A stretch of 64,000 nt of DNA, taken from positions 46,281,082 through 46,345,081 of the forward strand of contig CM074193.1 in assembly GCA_037179385.1 (NCBI GenBank). Reading direction: 5' to 3'. The notes under the pieces are model-generated. The model was not told the origin of the DNA. It saw only the letters and a list, made by a program, of their open reading frames with translations, and searched no databases. Below are positions 1 through 13,900 of this stretch, piece after piece (position 1 is the first letter of the stretch; each line of letters begins with the position of its first letter). A program made the translations under genes and the position numbers. The DNA is from Holothuria scabra (lineage: Eukaryota > Echinodermata > Holothuroidea > Aspidochirotida > Holothuriidae).

Positions 1-735
1 GAGTAAGAACCCTATGTGTTTTTGGTGGATTTCAAAGGTCATTTGAGGTCACCAGTGGTCAAAACCGGAAAACCTCGTAGACACGATATCTCAAGACAGG
101 AAGGACCAACATTTTTCATATTTGGGTGTATAGATTCGTCATGTTGAGAAGAAGAACCTAGTGTTTTTGGTGGAGGTCAAAAGTCATTTGAGGTCACCAG
201 GGATCAAAACACGCGAAAAACCTCCTTAACACGGTAACTCAAGATGGGAAAGACTTGCACTTTTCATATGTGATATATAGATTTGTCATGTGGGGAAGAA
301 GAAACCTATTGTTTGTGATTGGGGTCAAAGGTCATTTGAGGTTACTCCCGATCAAAACACGAAAACCCTCGTAAACACGATATCTCCAGTTAGGAATGAT
401 CGACACTTTTCGTATTTGAGATATAGATTTATCATGTCCAGTGGAAGATTGCTATTGTTTGTGGTTGGAGTCAAGGGTGATTTCAGGTCACCAGAGGTTA
501 CACTGCTAAAACCAAGTCAATTTCCTTCAATTTTCAAATTTTTATTGCCTTGAGAGTTTGAAGTTTGCTGCCAACACTCATTTTGCCCCCTGAAAAGATT
601 CCCCTGCCCCTCACAATATCTCAAGACAGCATGAAGGACAATTTTTATCTTTGGTTCATAGATTTGCTATTGTTCTTGGGTGGAGGCAAAGGTCATTTGA
701 CCTCACAGTCACTAACTGCAAAAATCTCCTTAATG
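1..735. repeat. Tandem array of about 146-bp units with AGGTCA half-sites
   Basis: Units start near 1, 141, 288 and 433, marked by ATGT(T/G)G-GAAGAAGAA-CCTA, with a diverged fifth unit at about 600-735. Each carries the block AAAGGTCATTTGAGGTCACCAG, a unit-internal ACACGATATCTCAAGA stretch and a CATTTTTCATAT stretch. AGGTCA-TTTG-AGGTCA at 36-51 is a direct repeat with 4-base spacing; diverged versions recur in the other units. Related units return at 57695-58330. Small open frames here follow the repeat and look non-coding. Confidence 0.8.
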
Positions 736-754
736 GCTTGTAGGCCCCCAGAAG

Positions 755-960
755 TCAAATGCAAAGTCACCAGAGGTCATATGCCAGGTTACTAGAGGTC
801 ATGTACCAGGTCATCAGACGTCATGTGCCAGGTCATCACATCAAAAGAAAGAATTTCCCAAGAATTTCCAAGATTACCATCTCAGGTCATCAGAGGTTAA
901 AAAGCAAAATTGTCCCTTCGGCAAGAAATCACTAAGCCTTTGGCTTTCTGGTATCATCTG
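755..960. repeat. AGGTCAT-rich simple repeat and shared tail
   Basis: Positions 755-835 are short repeats of (A)GGTCAT(C/G)-AGAGGTCATGTGCC. Positions 840-955 (GAATTTCCCAAGAATTTCC... CGGCAAGAAATCACTAAGCC) match 62095-62225 closely. The order array-then-tail suggests the tail belongs to the same repeat element as the array. Confidence 0.65.
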
Positions 961-1870
961 TCAACATTTTTTTATGAAATTGAACTATTTCCAGGCAAAA
1001 ACATTGGAATTGGTTATTAATCATGAACAACGTGATCGCCCGCACCTCTATTTACACTGCTTAAAGAGAGATATCGGTCAATTCAGACGTGAACCAATTG
1101 GTTGGGAACTGGGCCATAAACTCCATCTAACAACCTGATTGACTGACTTGAGTATTCTTTGAGTAAGATTGTGTCTGGACACAGATTACTTTCAGATAAC
1201 TTTCGGAGAGGCTAGAAGCCTACAACTAAACTGGTTCCAAGAATTGGAGCTGTCTGGGTGAGGAGATTTCACGTTGAGCTGTTTTAAAGTTTTAAAGGTA
1301 TATATCGCCGCAAAACAATGTCGTACTGTTACGTACCCTGAGTGCAATGTTCGAAGTATGCTCCGGTCTGCCTTTGGTTATTATAACGAATCGCCGCCGT
1401 TTGAAAAAAGCAAAAAAAATCCAGAATAATCTTGGGTTACTGTGGATTTTGAACAGTGTTGACTTTAAGTACACCCACTGCTACGTATAACTATTTTTTG
1501 TGGAATATAGAAAGGGATTTATTTCTTGAAAAAGCTGGTTTGTAAAATCAATTAAATTATCAATTTTACGGACGGAGTGAGGCGAAACGGACAGACCACC
1601 CTAACCGACACATTGTCATTCAACTGATAGTACCTTGCAATGACTTTCATCATTTTAATTTGCAATCGGGAGGTCGGGAGTAAAATGGAACCTACTGCCA
1701 TTATGCTTGGTGCTCAGCATAAGCAATGGGGACAGATGGAGTAGGGAAAACAAGCCAATGAGCCACAACTGGAACGACATGAACCAATTGGTTGGAAAAT
1801 GGGCTGCAAAACTCCATCAAATCCTCATTTTCATTTATTATCTCACCACGTTAGTTCTTTTTCTTTACAG
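961..1870. other. Non-coding flank upstream of the first visible exon
   Basis: It contains two 3' fragments of the tRNA-type SINE (1085-1135 and 1688-1815). I looked for the missing N-terminal SLC5 exon (a hydrophobic helix ending in a phase-0 donor) and saw none. Nothing else was recognised. Confidence 0.5.
1688..1815 (+). mobile_element. tRNA-derived SINE, 3' part
   Basis: It matches the body of the full SINE copies at 45574 and 59659: GGAACCTACTGCC, AGCATAAGCAATGGGG, CAAGCCA(A/G)TGAGCCACAAC, GAACCAATTGGTTGGAAA and AAACTCCATC. It ends about 55 bases before the exon acceptor at 1870, so the pyrimidine tract of that acceptor lies just beyond its tail. A smaller 3' fragment is at 1085-1135. 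Confidence 0.8.
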
Positions 1871-1942
1871 TCGATGTACAACACTAACCGCAGTAATGCA
1901 AAAGGTTATTTTCTGGCAGGGCGGACGATGCTTTGGTGGCCG
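1871..1942 (+). CDS. SLC5A: SLC5 exon (first visible), residues 1-24
   Basis: The exon is 72 nt, phase 0 at both ends, after acceptor TTTCTTTACAG and before donor GTAAGT. It encodes [17 protein letters not shown] and TMLWWP, the loop and start of the helix that carries the sodium site in this family. Human SGLT1 has, as I recall, an exon of the same size here. The preceding exon should end with the first membrane helix (VGLW-like); I searched 1-1870 by eye and did not find it. Confidence 0.94.
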
Positions 1943-4900
1943 GTAAGTACAATAATAAATTTTACAAAAGGCATATGCAGGCCCCACCCCCTGAGAATTC
2001 CAAATTGTAAATGCACTACTTTCTTAATAATGGTGACTCTCTAAAGACAGTGTTTTAACTACCGTCACCCTAGACATTTTGTCCAGGTACGGTTCTGGTA
2101 TGCCTGCATCAATCTGAGCCCTTCTCATATTTTGTAGTCAACTTGTTTATTTTTCAATACGTTAGAAAAGTTTTTAAACTTAAGGAAACATTTCCTATCA
2201 TAAGGAAAATTTCTCAAAAGTTTCAAAAAACTTATTTACGTACGAAATTTGAGCGTTCTAAAAAATTTACATGCGAACGAAAATAGTTTAGAATCAGTTG
2301 CAAAATTATTTTTATGCGTACGAATATATTTTCTATACAGTAAAGACCTGTTTCGTCTTTTTTCGTGTTTCGTCTGTAATGAACAAAATAAAGGTACTGT
2401 TCTGGGGACGTCAGGAAGTGCTGTTTGTTTTGTAATCCCGGGGAAGCTTTAAGGGGAGGGTGTGCCCCCCCCCCTCAACTTCTGGAAAACTTTTTGCTTT
2501 ACACTTTACAGAATGGTTGAGATGCAAAATGGTGTCATTTACGAAACATAATGAAGCATATTTGAACACTCATGAAGGCCAATAGGGAATGCGCTTCATG
2601 TAGTTCGGGCAGACTTGGTCAGACTACCTCCAAGTGATTCCTCCGACTAGTTCCAGTGGTGGGGGTGGGGGAAGGTCAAAGCCCCCATTGCATGCGCTTG
2701 TGAGTCCAACTACCGTACATCATTCCTTGCCAATTAGGAGCTTAAGCCAGAGATTGAATTTGATTCTTGATGGCTTAAGGCACTCTTCTTAATACTTTAC
2801 GTTGTCCTGCTGCACAAATAATTGGCAAACTCCTGTACTAGGATCTGTTCACAAACCAGGAAGAAGTAACAGGTGTTTCTTGAGTGCAATTAAGAAAACA
2901 CTGAGTCCATTACCATAGTAACGGACAGCTGTTTATTTTAAGGCAAGATCAGTAGCCCCACACTTACTTTGAAACAAAAGTCAGATCTAGCAGATTCTTT
3001 CTATTTCACTTCTAATTCTTGCATAATATTTTATGAGTTAAACGTTGAATATTAAATGTAAACCAATGAGTTACCCTTTTAAAGTTCATGATTTTGTAAG
3101 AAAAATATTGTCACATGACTCTCAAGAGCCAATCATCAAACGCGACAGACTACTATATCCGAATTCTGGTGACTGCATTTCCCCTTTAACGTCTCGTTTT
3201 GTTTTTTTGGAGTCGTGTTGACGTAATTATTGCGGTCCTCACAATAAAGATATCCAAATAATATAAATATTTCCGCAAAATTAACGTCTACATTTTGGAA
3301 ACGGTCTATGGTTTCTGAGTTACAACGTTGCATTTGGCAACAAGGAAGTAGACTAATGATTAAGGTTTTGATCAAGTAAAGCATTGGACGCAATATATAT
3401 ATCAAGTTGGTTTGGGGTTAACATTGTAAAAAGTGCCTATTGTTACAGTAAAACATGAAGCTTTTTGATGAAGACGTATAGAGTGTGACATTAACGCGAG
3501 AATGGTGTAATAACGTGAAAGAAGTGCTGAAAATGATTATTTTTGTTATTGGTGTACAATGTTTTGTCACCAAACACTGAAACGACTGAATGATCGAGTT
3601 TATTGCTTTTAACATGGGAGGTTTAGAACTTAAACGAAAGTAAAGTTGAAGGTGATTTATCAGTAGAGTTATCATACTTATCAATATATCCACCAATTTT
3701 AAACATTGTTTATGGTACCAAACAAACGAATTAGTGAAGACTCTATTGTTTTTCTAGGTGGGAGCTTCCTTATTTGCTAGCAACATTGGTACGGGCCATT
3801 TCATCGGACTGGCCGGAACTGGGGCCGCATCAGGAGTCGCAGTTGGGGCCTATGAGATAATGGTAGGTATCGAGTGTTTTCACTTACGGCACCAGCCCCA
3901 CCCATTTTGACTGACGGGGGCTTCCCCCGATGAAAGAAGTCGGTGAATATAGGTACGAAAATACACATACAAAAACATGCGACGACGACCTCGGTCAACG
4001 TCAAAATGATACTCAAAGCTATTGGGGAATCAAGTGAAATAGAATGGTGAAATTTTCACGACAATCTAACAGTCCAAAGCAATTCAGTTAGTCTAAACGA
4101 CAATCGAAGTTTCGTTCAAACGCATCTTGTCCATATAGATTAATTTTCCTCAACTTGGTGATGAAAATACTGCCAAACAAGTTCACAAAATTTGTAACCC
4201 TGTTCCTGAGACAAAGTCGCTGTAAACTCTTAGTTATCGAGAAATACTAACTTATCCTGTTTACATATCCGACTGATTTCCAAATTTGTTCTAGCCGAAA
4301 AGGAGACCCCCCCCCCTTTTTTTACAGGAGATTGTTTTAAATCGCTCAGCAAATATCACTCAAATTCCTGACCCAGTTCTCAATGACGAAAAGTTACATG
4401 CAATTAGCCGTACCCAGAATGAGCAATAATACGCCCTGAAAGGACCAGTGGCGTAGCTAGAATATTTCTGGGGTGATGAGGGAGCATGTACCTAAATTTT
4501 GCGACTTTTTCAAGTATGAACATTACTGTATTAGAGCACGCGCCAAAATTTGTGTATCTTTAAACAAGTACTTAAAAACGTGGAGCTTGCAGGAAAGAAT
4601 AGATTATATCCTTAAAGAAAATCATGGGTATCTTATTTGTAAATATGAAAAGTGTGGAATGAATTTGCACATCATGAAAATCCCGAGGTTGCTTGGCAAC
4701 TGAAGATGCAGTTGTTACATAATGTATTCTTACGGCTGCAGATTGAGACTCTTCGACGAAATTTAAATCTTTCGAAAGTTTATTGCCCTTTGCAGACAAT
4801 GTTTTGAAAATTACAAGCTTAAATTGAAGATATTTTGAAATTTTATGAAAGAAAATTTGAGCAGTTGTCCCGTCACTCTTCAATTTTTTTTTCATTTTCC

Positions 4901-7900
4901 AGTGCCGGTGCAGTTGCCTCACTGCCTCACTTGTAGCTACACCACTGGTCATTTAACTACTTGAATGATATTTTACGGCTCAGTTTCTATAGCAATTAGT
5001 TTAAAGGTCAAGAGCAGTCCCCAAACTTAACATTGAAGCAACAGCTAAATATCACAGTCACCTGTTTTTTCTCTTCAAAGCATTTTTCATCGTATTTTAT
5101 GACTTCAGTATTGCATATGCAAAGTAAACCGAGCAATCACTTTGAGTATAAATTTCAAATTTGAGGAGAAAAAATTTGTCACATGACTCTTAACAGCCAA
5201 TCATGCAACAGGACAGCCTACTACACCACTTCAAGACTTCTCTTGCCCTTTAATTCGGATCGGTTTCAGCCTTTTTTTAGTTGTGGATCAATGGATTGTT
5301 TTCCATACTAGCTCATGCCGAGCATTAAGCACTATTGCAGTAGGATCCGTTTGTAAAGCGTTTGGTATGACCCGGTGAGGAGTCGAACTCCCGACCTCCC
5401 CGGTGCAAGTCGGATGCAGTCAGAAAGATGTAACCTTTTGGTACCGTAATGTCTATTATCTTGTTTGCACTATCTCATGATCATTATCCAAACTATAAAG
5501 CCTCCTAATAACATCATAGGCGTTGAGTAATGTGACTGTGCACTGTTGAAAAATTGGTCTCATGTTAGACGACACATGGAGATAACATATGAAGAGAAAA
5601 GGGACAGACAGGCTCGTGGCCAGGATTGTGTCGTGGGGGGTTTGGGGCACGACATGAGAGAAAAATCTTAAGGATATAGAGAAAAAACCCGCTATTTTAG
5701 GTGTTTTTGAAATTGCAAGGTTGGGTCTCGGGGGGGGGGGTTTATAACCCCCAACCCCGTGGCTACGCCACTAAGGACAGAGTAAGGTTTACTGAGGTAT
5801 CCGCTCTCACTAGTGGTTTCACCAGCAACAGCAACACAACTTGTTTTAGTGTAAAAGTTACCCGTGGCGAGACCACAATCCCCGGCCTCAATACAATCAA
5901 TTTAATGACCCCTAGTTATAGGAGTTGCTGGAACACCCCTTCCCCCCTCCCCCAAAGAAAGTAAAAACAAACGGGAAACATGTTTAACCCTTTAACAACA
6001 CTACGGCAGACACATAAATAGAGAGACAACTAGATCAATGGGTAAATGTATTATTGTGTTTAGAACTGGCACCTTTGCAGGGAGAACTAAATGTCTGTCT
6101 CGCCACATTAGATAACGAAATTTTCGGCGCGCCAAGCACGCTAAAGCGTTCGTTTTTTAAACATATATTTGATAGTACGAAAGAAAACTTGGGAAACCGC
6201 AGTGTAGTTGACCCATTTCACTTCATGATCTGGTTTCACAAGTGGCTAATTTCCGTTTTTTCATCATTAAGAGCTTGGGTGGAGAAACAATGGATCCTTC
6301 CGATCATCCCTCTGTAGCTACGCCATCATTGTTCAAGGCACACAATTGTAAATAACTAAACATGGTTGTACAGTTTAAAAAACATACTTCAACCCAAACA
6401 AGAGGAATTAAAGTGTGTTTGAACCCTTAGATAATGCACTCTTGAGTCACAGCAAGTAAATTTTTCCCGAACCTAAAAGAACGTAAAATTCTGCCAAAAT
6501 ATTAAAAGAACAAGCGTTTTGACCATATATCAGAATTTTAACCACCACCGTGTCTGAGACTCCATTAACTCTTGATGACACACACAAAACCATTTAATTT
6601 GACCAAGCATTGTCACTGGAGGACCCATTACGTTTTGCCAATATCTCGACACGAAGTGCCTATGTCGTTCCAGATGCCATTAACCTTAGGCTTGACCCCA
6701 CATGTGAGTATTGACTTAGACCTGCCAGACCACTGATGTTTTTATTTGCCCTCATTTGTCCTGGGAATAAAATTACAAGGGTGAATCACCCAGGGAACAA
6801 ATAACAGTTACCTGGATCACCAATATAGCAGAACTTTATAACTCAGAGACTTGACTGCACAGAGCTCTCTGTATAACCGTTGTTCATCAGCTTTCCGGTA
6901 CTGTTGTATTTTCCTTTCACACTGCACTCTTACGAGGCCGGATGGCAAATCAGGGAAATGATAAGGGGGAGGGGGTTAAAAGTGGGAAAGGGGGGTAAAG
7001 AAAAGGGAGTACAAGAGATATAACAGGCTTGTATAATTTAGACTGCACTGCGTATGATGCGCCAACATGACCAAATGCATTCACAAGGGCTACTACTGGC
7101 CAAATTGAAATTAGGTACTTGTCACTCGCCTGCATGCACAACCTGCTGCGCGATAAGAGTTATGACCTATTTTCAAGCACTGGTATCTATTCCTTTTGAC
7201 ACCGACTGTAGTAGCTTAGTGAAGTAACAGTAAAAGAGGGTGTCTCAATGTTTCAAAGATAATTCTCACAGCTGTTTGAAACTTTACTTTATTTATATTT
7301 AAAAAAAATAGCACTTGTATTTTCTCAGCTTCAAATGAACACACAAACTTCAGCAATTTCTTCCTTTGTTCATCTAGTTTTACATTTTGCCCTAAGATAC
7401 AAAGACACGCTGGCACAGACAACCTTCCTATCTCTTCCGGGAGCTCCCGGTTGCGAAACCCTTTTTTTCTCAGCACAACCCCTGCCAATGGAAGAGTAAG
7501 CTTCTTAAAAATAGTGGCCACACCCCTAATTCTAAAATGACAGCTTTCGACCATTCCTCAGAATCATGTAATTCTGGCATTGAAATATGAAGGAATCTTC
7601 CAAATATCCCTCTGGTTTACGTAACTCTAACCTTAAATTTAGCCCTAAGTTTCCTAACCTTCATTTAATAACAAAATGAATGCCTAATCCTCTCACCCAA
7701 ACAGTTCCAATTCTCCTGACCTATTTACTTAAGCCCCTCCCAAACTGTCTAAAATCCTCGTACAGACACAATTTCAGTTTATTGTTTTACATAGGGTGAG
7801 TGTACAAGACCCCTATTAAATCACTCCCAGCACATGCTATGTAATATGAGCTTCAATACTCTGCATTTTTGAACCCTCACTCAATGAGATGTGCCAATTG

Positions 7901-10900
7901 CGAATTTCTCTGGACTCACTACAAAAATTGTAGCTCGGGTGAGAGGATTAGCAATTTAAAATTTTTGAAAACCGGTTAACGCTCATTCAGTCTTGGAATA
8001 AAAATCAGTCTCATAGTTCGATCAACAGCAGCCCAGACGGATTCACAGTTAACTTTCATGGCTATACTAATAACTTTAAAAAGGAATTCTACATCTGTTC
8101 CGCGTTATGCTCTACATGCAATGGGATAAGAAAAACAGCCCTGCAGCTAGTGCCTCACAGTTGGAAAAAATGCCGTGGGCCCCGTTAGATTTAACCAGAG
8201 GCTTAGAAGTTCGGGTGTACAACTTTTGAACAAACCCTAGTGGCAACTCCCTATACAAACAAGACCAGACCAAGCTACAAAGATAGCTACCCCGTCTTCA
8301 TGGTTTAATTCAAGTTATCAAAGGTTATCTTCCCTCTTGGTTCAATACAGTAGTTGTAAAAGATAACTTAAAGTTATTTTCCATCTCAAATGTAAATGTA
8401 TTTGTTTCTTTGTCTTTTTTCCCTCCAGGCCGTCTTTGCCATCATAACATTAGGATGGATATTCGTTCCCGTTTACATATCATCTGGAGTAAGTATCATG
8501 TATAAAGTGGGAAACATTATGGATGGCGGATTGCCCATTATTACACATTTTTTGAGTATAGCCCTATATGGACAATCATTTGTAGCAAACATAGCAAAAT
8601 GCAGTTTAAACAATTTTGTCAAAGGAAAAAATTGTCTTATGTTCTTACGTAAAATCTTTGTTTTACACCGTTTTTACCATTCTTTCATTTTATTCCTTAG
8701 GTGTATACAATGCCGGAGTATCTTCGAGTTCGCTACGGGGGTCAACGCCTTCGTATATTCATGTCCGTACTGGCTCTCTTTCTGTACATTTTTACAAAGC
8801 TATCGGTAAGTAGTGTAACACTGGATGTCTTGTTTTAGCCTCTATGCGCGTATACTCAGACTGCGAATCACTTATATAACGTTCTCCTAAAATAATTACT
8901 ATGCTTACTACATATTATGCAGCAGGCATAGTAATTATTTTAGGAGAGCACCCTCTATTTCATTTTAAAAGAAATGGAGCAATTAGGCCTATTTCAAAGT
9001 AAAAGAAATAAAACAAAATTGAAGTTATAGTTTATTTTGTGAAAAGTAAAGGATATCGTTTAAGTCTTAGGTTGGGAGCCTACATTAATATTTGTCCTTT
9101 TTTCATTTTCGCTCTCTTGTTTTGTTGTTTATTATAACATGAAGGTTAGGTAAGGGTAGATGGAGTTTTACCAGTTTTAGTTCAAGTCGAGCCAGCCATT
9201 GTAAATTATTTGTAAAGATTTTTAAAGCAATTATATCCTTTATTGGTTTTTATAACTCTTTAGAGGATGAAAAGAACATTACTTTAGCTCAAATTGAAAG
9301 TGAACCTGTCAGCCCCGTTGGAAGTAAATGAAAACGAGGTGTGTCCGTTGTTTTTTTCTGATACACAATGGTACTAGGATGTAAAATAATATTTTTCTTG
9401 TTGATGTCGGTTTTTTGTCATTTTTCTAGGTGGACATATTTGCCGGAGCTGTTTTTATTCAGCAAACATTTGGTTCAAATATTTTTGGAGCCATCTTTAT
9501 TTTACTTGGTGTCACTGGAATCTACACGATAACAGGTAAATAATATTATTTATTCATCAATCAAACTCTAAATTTCTAAAATAATCAGTAACATTTTCTC
9601 GATATATTTAGCGGTTTCAGGCTTGATGACGTTGAGTAATGGACGTTTCAAAACACTTCAAAACGTTTTACTAATAACCATTACATCGGTAACATCTCAA
9701 GTGGCTTATTTTGCCATTATATCACAGGCTCATTCAGTGTTAATAAACAAATGCCGCCATGGCTGGGCGTCAAAAGAGATGGTAAATCTCCCTAACACTA
9801 TCGTAACAATAAAAGGCAGACTCCAATTGGTCTGCTTTCTGTGTACAACACGCAAGTGTTAACACAAGCAACACCTAACATACACGCGCGTGCTCTTGCG
9901 CATGCTCTTTGCCAAACACTGTCAGCGAGTGGCGTGAGTGCGGGTACCCTAAATTTAGACAATACATCAATATCTTGTCCGTCTCTTAAGAACTTTTTGA
10001 ATGTTCAGGTTTGGAGATGACTTAACGTTGAAATACCGTAATAGAAAATGGCGATTTAGGTCTATGCAGAAAAATAGGCTATCAGTCATAATAAACGAGT
10101 TTGGTAATTCCTTGTGCAGGTTATGAACAATGCGCACGTCCTCCAAATCGTCGGGGTAAACCGAATCAATCCCGCACCCGCGCAATAACACGTGTTCCAA
10201 AGTTTGAGCTGACACGAAAATTTCGTTTATCCATCCATACATAACATAAAGCGGAAAGTGGTGTTGTGCAATGGACTGAGTCTGAATTGCCTTTCTGGTG
10301 TAAAATTTTGTATTTAAATCTGCCGTAAAGTAGGGTTAAAACCCTATTTTCGTTCGAGTTGGCTAGACTCTTAGATTTATGCTTCGTGTTGTATGCACTT
10401 AAACTGTTAAAAAAAGTAAGGGAACCCCCCACAATATGTGTTGAGCTCTGTTTGTATATTTCTCGCTATGCCCCCAATTCCATGCGTCAACAAACATTAA
10501 TGCTTACTTATTAATGCTTCGTTTGCTTATTTTTATTTATTATGTTGTATGTTTACTTTTCAGGTGGATTGGCTGCTGTTATATACACCGACACATTACA
10601 AACAATATTTATGATGATCGGGGGAGTCATTCTAATGATACTGAGTAAGTTATCAATCATAAACGGGATGATAAATTTCACTTACATGCGCGTTTCAGTC
10701 TCACGCGACTGGGTTGCGTGTCTGATTGCAACTAGTTGAAAAGATTTCCACGCTTTGTGACGCGTCTGAACAATCTTGTTGCCATGAAGTAGCTGCGTCG
10801 CACTGAGTTCTATAGTAGGGCAGGGGTCTTTATCACACGGTCTAAACAGCCAGAGGGTTACAAACTCCTTGGTCAGTAGACCTAATGCATTGATGTCACA

Positions 10901-13900
10901 CTTACGTCATTAGTGGAGGCGAAACAATGGAACACGTAGCTGCACGGATGAGAATTCGCCCTACACGTGTAGCAGACTGCGCGTACTTGACTGGTTGACA
11001 AATCAGTTGTCTGCGCTTGTCGTTGTTGGTTTGTTTGCCCCCAATGGAGGGCGTACATTTTGTTGTGGGACATCATATGCATAAGGTCTATATGGCCTAA
11101 GCTGGATATGGTTCAACGTTCATTGAAAACTACCAAGAGTAAGTCCGCATTGATGTTTATAGACGAATCCTGTGTTTAGTGACGGTAGGCGGCCATTAGT
11201 GGGGTCCATCTGCCTAAAACCGTCTTTATTTATTGTCTACATGAATTTCAAACCCTCATATTCGGTGAAATTGAAGAAATCAAAATACAATTTAGTGTAC
11301 AACCATCCATGATCGATACAGGTAAGAATGGAATTGAAAGATTAAAAGGTGAAAGACCCCAGTTATGGCAGACTGAAATCAGACCATCACTTGCTGTCCG
11401 GATACGTGTATATTTAAAGGGAGTTATTAATCACCCCAGACAGTTGCAATCCTCCCAACCTATTACTTGAGCCCCTCCCACGACTGTCTAAAACTCATCT
11501 AAATCCAGACACAATCTTAGTTTATTGCTTCAAGACAGACCCTGGTGAGGACACAAGGCCCTAATGTGAAATCAAAATACTCTGAGTACACGATGTGTAA
11601 TTTGAGCTATTCTGCCTTTTTGAATTTGGTGCCAATCAAAGAGCTTCGATGCCTATGGGGGATTTTGGTAAATTACCGGTAAATTGTTGCTCGGGGTAAC
11701 GAATGACTGCAAATCAGAATTTGCAGAGCGCCATCTGTTTTGATGTGTCGAATGTAAATTTGTGGCAGAACTGACATATTATAAACAGTGAGCTATAATT
11801 TGGACGGGAGTTGCTTGCTGTAAACAGGGAGTTCACTTCTACCGATATTTTAAGAAGTAATTTAAAGCAAATGCCCTCGAGTAATTCATGGACAGCCGAT
11901 CTGCTTTTGTTTATTTGTTTCTAGTTTTTTTGAGGAAAATGCATTCTACATGATGGTTTTCAATGAATGGTATGGGAAGGGTCAAGTCCATAGACAAGGA
12001 CTGGGGGTTGGGAAAGAGTGAATAACAACTCCCTGGAAGTTGATCCCCTTATAGATGGAAAATCAAAACCTGCCTTGCATGTTAAGTTTATTTTACCTGC
12101 TAAATTTTTGTCCTCTCCCTAGGAGCAACGTTAGCCCCTTCAGTGCCTAGTCTGACTTTACAGGTTTGAACGGAAGGCAAAGGAGTTAGTTCGTTAGTTA
12201 GATGCAGTTTTACGGCCCAGTTTCCAACCAATTGGTTCAAGTCGAGCCGGCCACGGCCTTTTTTTCCAGTTGTGGCACACTGGTTTGTTTTTTCCACCCC
12301 ATTGCTTATGCGAAGCATCACGCACAACGGCAGTAGGTTCCATTTTTAGAGTCTTTGGTATGACTCGACATGGGAATAAAACTCGGGCCTTCCGCGTGAG
12401 AGTCGAATGCCCTTACTTTTTGCGAAGCTAATGGGGGGGGGGGGTGATCACGCTCACTCGGGTTCCAGTGCAAATATACCTCAAGTGTGAGGTGTTCCTA
12501 CTCTCGTAAACCTCTCACAATGTTTTTGATGTATCGGTTTTTCAAGATAACATGAACCAAAAGTCATACATTTCGCTAAAAATTACATGACGGATACTAC
12601 TTCAGATGTACTTCACTCTATAGAGTGTCTTCACTTACGTCACATGCCCCAACCATTTTGAAGGGCAAAAATTGGTGTAGTGCTTTGGCTACTGTAGCTT
12701 CAATCCTCGACAAAAATGATGGGACAAAACAAGCAAAACAAGCAATGTACGGAACACCATCCCCCCACTCCCCCATTCAATGTTGCGGCAGCCCAAGGCG
12801 TCCTGAAACTTCAACATTGATACGGGAAGCGGGGTTTGTCCCATGTACTTTTGTCGAGGATTGTAGCTGAGAAGCAACAGACGACCCACGCGTGACAGTT
12901 GCATTTAAACACTGATGACTTTTGCCCGGCAGTGGGCGTGGCTTACCAATTCTGATGTAACGCGAAAGCAATCTATAACCTCCTATACAGTTACATATTT
13001 GCTCTACAAATTATAAAACTATGAAAGTGGAGTTACGTTTATCAGTTTTGTTCCAGCATACAATCCTATATTTATTCCCAGAAAGTATTTTGGGAGTCTG
13101 TGATCCATAGGCAACATTTGTGGACCGTTTTCTGACTAATTAAATTATTTTAATTGAAGTGTCTTCTAAAAATCGCTCACGTCTTCAGGTTTATTTCCCA
13201 TAGCTTGCTAACATACTTTTCATGCAGGTTTTGTAGAGATTGGTGGAGTTCAAGCTTTGTACCTCAAATATTCGACAGCTGTGCCAGGAGGATTCCTCAA
13301 CGAAACGTGCGGTGTACCTCGTGATGATGCGTTTCATATAATGCGTCATCCAATTGATTCTGACCAACCATGGCCCGGTACTATTCTTGGCATTACCATT
13401 ATTGGCACATGGTATTGGTGTACGGATCAGGTAACTATAGAAACAATATTCAATCCCTTGAGCTTTCTGTAGCAACGGTCTTCAACTTCTTGACACTTGT
13501 AAAAGAAAAGTGGATTTATGGAGCGGGTGGATGGGTGGGTATTTAACTGTTTAAAGGGAAGATAGAGTCATCAGGCTCAAATTAACATATCCTAGTATGC
13601 AATATTATGGTTGGTTAGTTTTCGTACGCGATAGATCTGTTCTTAACGGAGTGTTGATATCATTTAGAAAGCGTCATTGATTCGTTGAAAGTATAAAATT
13701 ATTATGGTTTCAAAACATCCGAATATACTCTTGTGGTAAAAAAGCATGCTTGTAGTCAGATAAAATACTGAAGGAATGAAACGACATTCACATTCAAGGG
13801 GCGAAATTTTTGAAGGGGATCATGTGTAAAAATGTTTTCGGCGATAGGGTAACTCAAATTTCCTCTCGTGGAACCTTTGGCTACGGGTTTGAAGAGAAGG

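Larger units (their letters stand above)
3863..8428 (+). other. SLC5 intron (4.6 kb) rich in repeats
   Basis: It contains a TIR element (4446-4947), MITE D (5000-5252), a SINE fragment (5270-5432), a hAT-like MITE (5609-5773), a G-rich tract near 6965-7005 and MITE C (7685-7950). The remaining 5.8-7.6 kb and 7.95-8.4 kb stretches show nothing I recognise. Confidence 0.6.
10645..13227 (+). other. SLC5 intron (2.6 kb) rich in repeats
   Basis: It holds a dispersed repeat at 10870-11095 (also at 60780-61060), MITE E (11158-11411), MITE C (11430-11700), a SINE (12196-12424), a G-run near 12432 and an inverted repeat pair at 12686-12875. The rest is unassigned. Confidence 0.6.

Noticed and set aside
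1..1870. Missing first SLC5 exon
   Set aside because: No hydrophobic segment ending in a phase-0 donor was found by eye; most likely outside the window.
8396..8809. 137-codon open frame in the + strand
   Set aside because: It spans a true SLC5 exon (8429-8488), and the remainder is intron read-through into the next exon region in another frame.
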